Assembly (NCBI GenBank): GCA_021817355.1
Contig: JAKAVI010000180.1
Coordinates: 1-9,186 of the forward strand
Reading direction: 5' to 3'
Length of the DNA: 9,186 bases
DNA from: Pseudomonadota bacterium
GTDB lineage: Bacteria > Pseudomonadota > Alphaproteobacteria > Micropepsales > Micropepsaceae
Shown: positions 5,541-9,186 of the stretch, piece after piece
Position numbering within the stretch: position 1 is the stretch's first letter
How the letters are laid out: each line of letters opens with the position of its first letter
Position numbers and translations under genes: made by a program
Notes under the pieces: generated by a model
Told to the model about the DNA's origin: nothing
Database searches by the model: none
Seen by the model: the letters and a program-made list of their open reading frames with translations, nothing else

Positions 5541-8500
5541 ATGAACCAAGAGCTCTTGAATGTTTTCTCCACCGGTAAGGAAGTTCCGACCTTCGACCGG
5601 ATCAAGATTTCGCTAGCCAGCCCAGATCAGATCCTGCGCTGGAGCCATGGCGAAATCAAAAAGCCGGAAACCATCAACTATCGGACGTTCAAGCCGGAAC
5701 GGGACGGGCTCTTCTGCGCTCGCATTTTTGGCCCGGTCAAGGACTATGAGTGTTTGTGCGGCAAGTACAAGCGCATGAAGTACAAGGGCATCGTCTGCGA
5801 GAAGTGCGGCGTTGAAGTCACAGTTCAGAAAGTGCGCCGTGACCGCATGGGACATATCGAACTGGCGTCACCTGTTGCCCACATCTGGTTTCTGAAGTCG
5901 CTGCCAAGCCGCATTGGCCTGATGCTTGATATGACATTGAAGGACCTTGAGCGGGTTCTCTATTTTGAGAATTATGTCGTGATAGAGCCTGGCTTGACGC
6001 CGCTTAAGGAGCGTCAGCTGCTTACTGAGGACGAGTACTATCGCGCCCAGGACGATTACGGTGAAGATAGCTTTACCGCTATGATTGGGGCTGAAGCCGT
6101 CCGCGCCCTTCTCTCTGCGATTGATCTGGAAAAACTGCGCGATGAGCTGCGCCGGGAAATCGCCACCTGCAATGGTGGAGAGAAGCCCAAGAAGCTGGTC
6201 AAGCGTCTTAAGGTGGTTGAGGCATTTATTGATTCCGGCAATCGTCCTGAATGGATGATCCTGACGGTCATACCGGTGATCCCGCCAGAGCTTCGTCCTC
6301 TCGTCCCTCTGGATGGAGGACGCTTTGCGACATCAGATCTCAATGATCTGTATCGCCGAGTGATCAATCGCAACAACCGCCTTAAGCGCCTGATGGAGCT
6401 GAAGGCCCCTGACATCATCGTGCGCAATGAAAAGCGCATGCTGCAGGAATCGGTTGATGCCCTGTTTGACAATGGCCGCCGTGGGCGGGTGATTACCGGG
6501 GCTAACAAGCGGCCACTTAAGTCGCTGGCGGACATGCTGAAGGGTAAGCAGGGACGTTTCCGGCAGAACCTGCTTGGTAAGCGCGTCGACTACTCGGGTC
6601 GGTCTGTGATTGTGGTGGGTCCCGAGCTCAAGCTGCATCAGTGCGGTCTGCCAAAAAAGATGGCGCTTGAACTGTTCAAGCCATTTATCTACTCCCGTCT
6701 TGAAGCAAAGGGATTTTCGCAGACCGTAAAGCAGTCAAAAAAGCTGGTGGAGAAGGAAAAGCCAGAGGTTTGGGACATCTTGGAAGAGGTGATCCGTGAG
6801 CATCCAGTTCTTCTCAATCGTGCGCCTACGCTGCATCGTCTTGGAATTCAGGCTTTTGAGCCAGTCCTGATCGAGGGCAAGGCTATCCAGCTCCATCCAC
6901 TGGTTTGCACGGCCTTCAACGCCGACTTTGACGGCGATCAGATGGCGGTGCATGTTCCACTAAGCCTTGAGGCTCAGCTTGAAGCTCGCGTGCTCATGAT
7001 GTCTACGAACAACATCCTGAGCCCGGCCAACGGCAAGCCAATCATCGTGCCGACCCAGGACATCGTTCTCGGCCTTTATTATCTCAGTCAGGAGCGGGAT
7101 AAAGAGCCGGGCGAGGGCATGGTGTTCAATGATGTCGGGGAAATTGAGCATGCGCTGTTCTGTGGCGCTGTCACCCTGCATGCCAAAATAGAGGCACGCT
7201 ACCGGACGGTTAATGACAAGGGTGAGGCGGTTACACTGCGGGTAAAGTCCACACCGGGTCGTATGATCGTTGCCGAAATTCTACCTCGTCATAGATTGGT
7301 GCCGTTTGAGTTGGTAAATCGGCTGCTTCGCAAGCAGGAAATCAGCCACCTCATTGATGTCGTGTACCGGCATTGCGGTCAGAAAGAGACTGTGCTGTTC
7401 GCGGATGCATTGATGGCGTTGGGCTTTCGGGAAGCGTGCAAGGCCGGCATTTCATTTGGCAAGGACGACATGGTGGTCCCGGCCGCGAAGCATACGCTAA
7501 TTGAGGAAACACGCCATCGTGTGCGTGAATATGAGCAGCAGTATCTGGACGGACTGACGACCGACAAGGAGAAGTACAATCTTGTCGTCGATACCTGGTC
7601 AAAGTGTACGGATCAGGTCGCCGCGGAGATGATGAAGGAAATCTCCGAGCCCAAGGTTGATCCCGATACCGGTCGCATCATGGAGATGAATTCCATCTAC
7701 ATGATGAGCCACTCCGGTGCTCGTGGTAGCCCCCAGCAAATGAAGCAGCTTGCTGGCATGCGTGGCCTGATGGCAAAACCGTCGGGTGAAATCATCGAGA
7801 CGCCCATTCTCTCCAATTTCAAGGAGGGATTGACTGTGTTGGAGTATTTCAACTCAACTCACGGTGCGCGAAAGGGCCTCGCTGATACCGCTCTCAAGAC
7901 GGCGAATTCGGGGTATCTCACCCGTCGGTTGGTTGACGTGGCAAATGACTGCATCATCACGGCCGAAGATTGTGGCACCAAGCATGGTGTAACGGTGCAA
8001 GCTGAGATTGATGGCGGTCAGGTTGTCTCCTCGCTAGCTGAGCGTATTTTGGGCCGCACAACAGCAGAAGATGTTCGGAATCCGGATACGGGCGAGATTA
8101 TCCTCAAGCGTGACCGTGAGGTAACGGAGGATATCGCCGAGCGCATCGAGGAGGCGCACGTCCAGAGGGTTCGTGTGCGGTCGGTGCTATCGTGCGAGCT
8201 CAAGGAAGGCGTGTGCGCTAAGTGCTATGGACGCGATCTGGCGCGTGGAACTCCGGTCAACATCGGCGAGGCGGTTGGTGTTATTGCCGCCCAGTCGATC
8301 GGTGAGCCGGGTACGCAGCTCACGATGCGTACTTTCCATATCGGAGGTGCAGCTCAGTTTGCCGGGCAATCGAAAATCGAGGCCTCTTATGACGGTACGA
8401 TCAAGATCAATAATCGCAATGTCGTGAAAAACTCCGAAGGCGAATTGATTGCGATGGGTCGCAATATGCAGGTTCTTATTCTTGATCCGAAAGGGCAGGA

Positions 8501-9186
8501 GCGCGCCTCGTATCGTATTACCTATGGCGCACGGCTAAAGGTGGACGAAGGCGCGACCGTAAAGCGTGGTGACCGTTTGGCGGAGTGGAATCCCAACGCG
8601 CTGCCGGTATTGACCGAAGTTGATGGTATCGCAAAGTTTGAGGATCTCGTCTCGGGCATCTCGATGAAGGAGGTGGCCGACGAAAAAACCGGTGTTACCA
8701 ATCGAGTTGTGATGGATAGTCGTGGCGCTGGTTCCAAATCCCAGGATTTGCGTCCGGCAATCGTCATCACGGACAGGAAGGGGCAGGTTGTTACCCTGCC
8801 CGGCAACGTCGAGGCGCGGTACCCGCTCACCGTCGACGCCATTTTGTCGGTGGAGGAAGGCGTAGAGGTCAAGGCGGGTGATGTTTTGGCCCGTCTGCCT
8901 ACCGAAGGTGCTAAGACGCGCGACATCACTGGTGGTCTGCCGAGAGTGGCTGAACTGTTCGAGGCGCGCAAACCCAAGGAATGCGCGGTTCTTGCGGAAG
9001 TGGACGGGTTCGTTGAGTTCGGCAAGGACTACAAAAACAAACGGCGGATTATTGTTCGGTCCAAGGACGAGCGGCTGGATCCGGTCGAGTATCTTGTACC
9101 CAAGGGCAAGCATATCTCGGTGCGCGAAGGCGACTACCTGGAAAGGGGCGACTATATTGTCGAAGGTAACCCCAGCCCACACGATA
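5541..9186 (+). CDS. rpoC: DNA-directed RNA polymerase subunit beta' (3' end missing)
   Basis: RpoC is the largest RNA polymerase subunit and holds the catalytic magnesium. I translated the frame line by line from the ATG at 5541: it is open to the right edge (1215 codons plus one base), so roughly the last 180-200 residues lie outside, judging from the E. coli length of 1407. Landmarks in order: zinc-binding domain cysteines C71, C73, C86 and C89; the [20 protein letters not shown] lid and switch region (from about 334); catalytic aspartates D462, D464 and D466 in [15 protein letters not shown] (725-730) and the bridge helix with [20 protein letters not shown] (from about 774); second zinc site cysteines C811, C885, C892 and C895; and the trigger loop with M929, R930 and H933. 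A long domain after the trigger loop (about 945 onward) matches the proteobacterial SI3 insert. All key residues are present. The start is supported by AAGG seven bases upstream and by homology from residue 1. Confidence 0.98.
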   Translation, partial: MNQELLNVFSTGKEVPTFDRIKISLASPDQILRWSHGEIKKPETINYRTFKPERDGLFCARIFGPVKDYECLCGKYKRMKYKGIVCEKCGVEVTVQKVRRDRMGHIELASPVAHIWFLKSLPSRIGLMLDMTLKDLERVLYFENYVVIEPGLTPLKERQLLTEDEYYRAQDDYGEDSFTAMIGAEAVRALLSAIDLEKLRDELRREIATCNGGEKPKKLVKRLKVVEAFIDSGNRPEWMILTVIPVIPPELRPLVPLDGGRFATSDLNDLYRRVINRNNRLKRLMELKAPDIIVRNEKRMLQESVDALFDNGRRGRVITGANKRPLKSLADMLKGKQGRFRQNLLGKRVDYSGRSVIVVGPELKLHQCGLPKKMALELFKPFIYSRLEAKGFSQTVKQSKKLVEKEKPEVWDILEEVIREHPVLLNRAPTLHRLGIQAFEPVLIEGKAIQLHPLVCTAFNADFDGDQMAVHVPLSLEAQLEARVLMMSTNNILSPANGKPIIVPTQDIVLGLYYLSQERDKEPGEGMVFNDVGEIEHALFCGAVTLHAKIEARYRTVNDKGEAVTLRVKSTPGRMIVAEILPRHRLVPFELVNRLLRKQEISHLIDVVYRHCGQKETVLFADALMALGFREACKAGISFGKDDMVVPAAKHTLIEETRHRVREYEQQYLDGLTTDKEKYNLVVDTWSKCTDQVAAEMMKEISEPKVDPDTGRIMEMNSIYMMSHSGARGSPQQMKQLAGMRGLMAKPSGEIIETPILSNFKEGLTVLEYFNSTHGARKGLADTALKTANSGYLTRRLVDVANDCIITAEDCGTKHGVTVQAEIDGGQVVSSLAERILGRTTAEDVRNPDTGEIILKRDREVTEDIAERIEEAHVQRVRVRSVLSCELKEGVCAKCYGRDLARGTPVNIGEAVGVIAAQSIGEPGTQLTMRTFHIGGAAQFAGQSKIEASYDGTIKINNRNVVKNSEGELIAMGRNMQVLILDPKGQERASYRITYGARLKVDEGATVKRGDRLAEWNPNALPVLTEVDGIAKFEDLVSGISMKEVADEKTGVTNRVVMDSRGAGSKSQDLRPAIVITDRKGQVVTLPGNVEARYPLTVDAILSVEEGVEVKAGDVLARLPTEGAKTRDITGGLPRVAELFEARKPKECAVLAEVDGFVEFGKDYKNKRRIIVRSKDERLDPVEYLVPKGKHISVREGDYLERGDYIVEGNPSPHD

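Noticed and set aside
8535..9182. Reverse-strand open frame of 215 codons opposite rpoC
   Set aside because: The forward frame is clearly the RpoC SI3 region; the antisense frame is a composition effect.
1..9186. Search for an undescribed system, mobile element, CRISPR array or inserted accessory gene
   Set aside because: Every stretch above 300 bases is filled by rplJ, rplL, rpoB or rpoC in the standard order. No inverted terminal repeats, regularly spaced repeats, integrase or transposase motifs were seen.
5541..9186. Possible frameshift or internal stop in rpoC
   Set aside because: Translation codon by codon across the whole segment gave no stop, and conserved RpoC motifs occur in order and in one frame through to the right edge.

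Overview
The window holds the rplJL-rpoBC block: genes for the ribosomal stalk proteins L10 and L7/L12 and for the two large RNA polymerase subunits, all on the + strand. The order is a likely 3' end of rplA (1-47), a structured leader (48-270), rplJ (271-789), rplL (841-1218), a 184-nt structured spacer, rpoB (1403-5485) and rpoC (from 5541, running off the right edge with 1215 complete codons). The proteins look alphaproteobacterial: RpoB begins [13 protein letters not shown] and carries alpha-type inserts, RpoC begins MNQELLN followed by an [11 protein letters not shown] stretch, and L7/L12 has the [14 protein letters not shown] segment. Base composition is moderately GC-rich. I do not commit to an order or family. 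Rhodospirillales-like and Rhizobiales-like features are mixed, judged from memory and not from a tree.

Region by region: the first 270 bases are mostly untranslated RNA. They contain a GC hairpin just after the presumed rplA stop, a three-helix element at 77-134 that fits the L10 autoregulatory leader, two weaker hairpins, and an interrupted hairpin that ends five bases before the rplJ Shine-Dalgarno sequence. rplJ and rplL follow with a 51-nt gap. Between rplL and rpoB are two further GC-rich hairpins, in the place where E. coli has an attenuator and an RNase III site. rpoB and rpoC are separated by 55 nt.

How the genes work together: L10 and the L7/L12 dimers form the ribosomal stalk that recruits translation GTPases. 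Beta and beta-prime form the RNA polymerase catalytic core. In known systems the L10-L12 complex binds the rplJ leader to repress translation of both stalk genes, while the rplL-rpoB spacer lowers polymerase gene expression relative to the stalk genes. The structures seen here could support the same arrangement, but that is inference from position and folding by eye.

I found no mobile element, CRISPR array, tRNA, rRNA or accessory gene, and no candidate for an undescribed biological system. All four main proteins keep their key residues and show no frameshift. The points worth a second look are in the non-coding leader and spacers, a tandem repeat inside RpoB, and the unusual C-terminus of the presumed L1.
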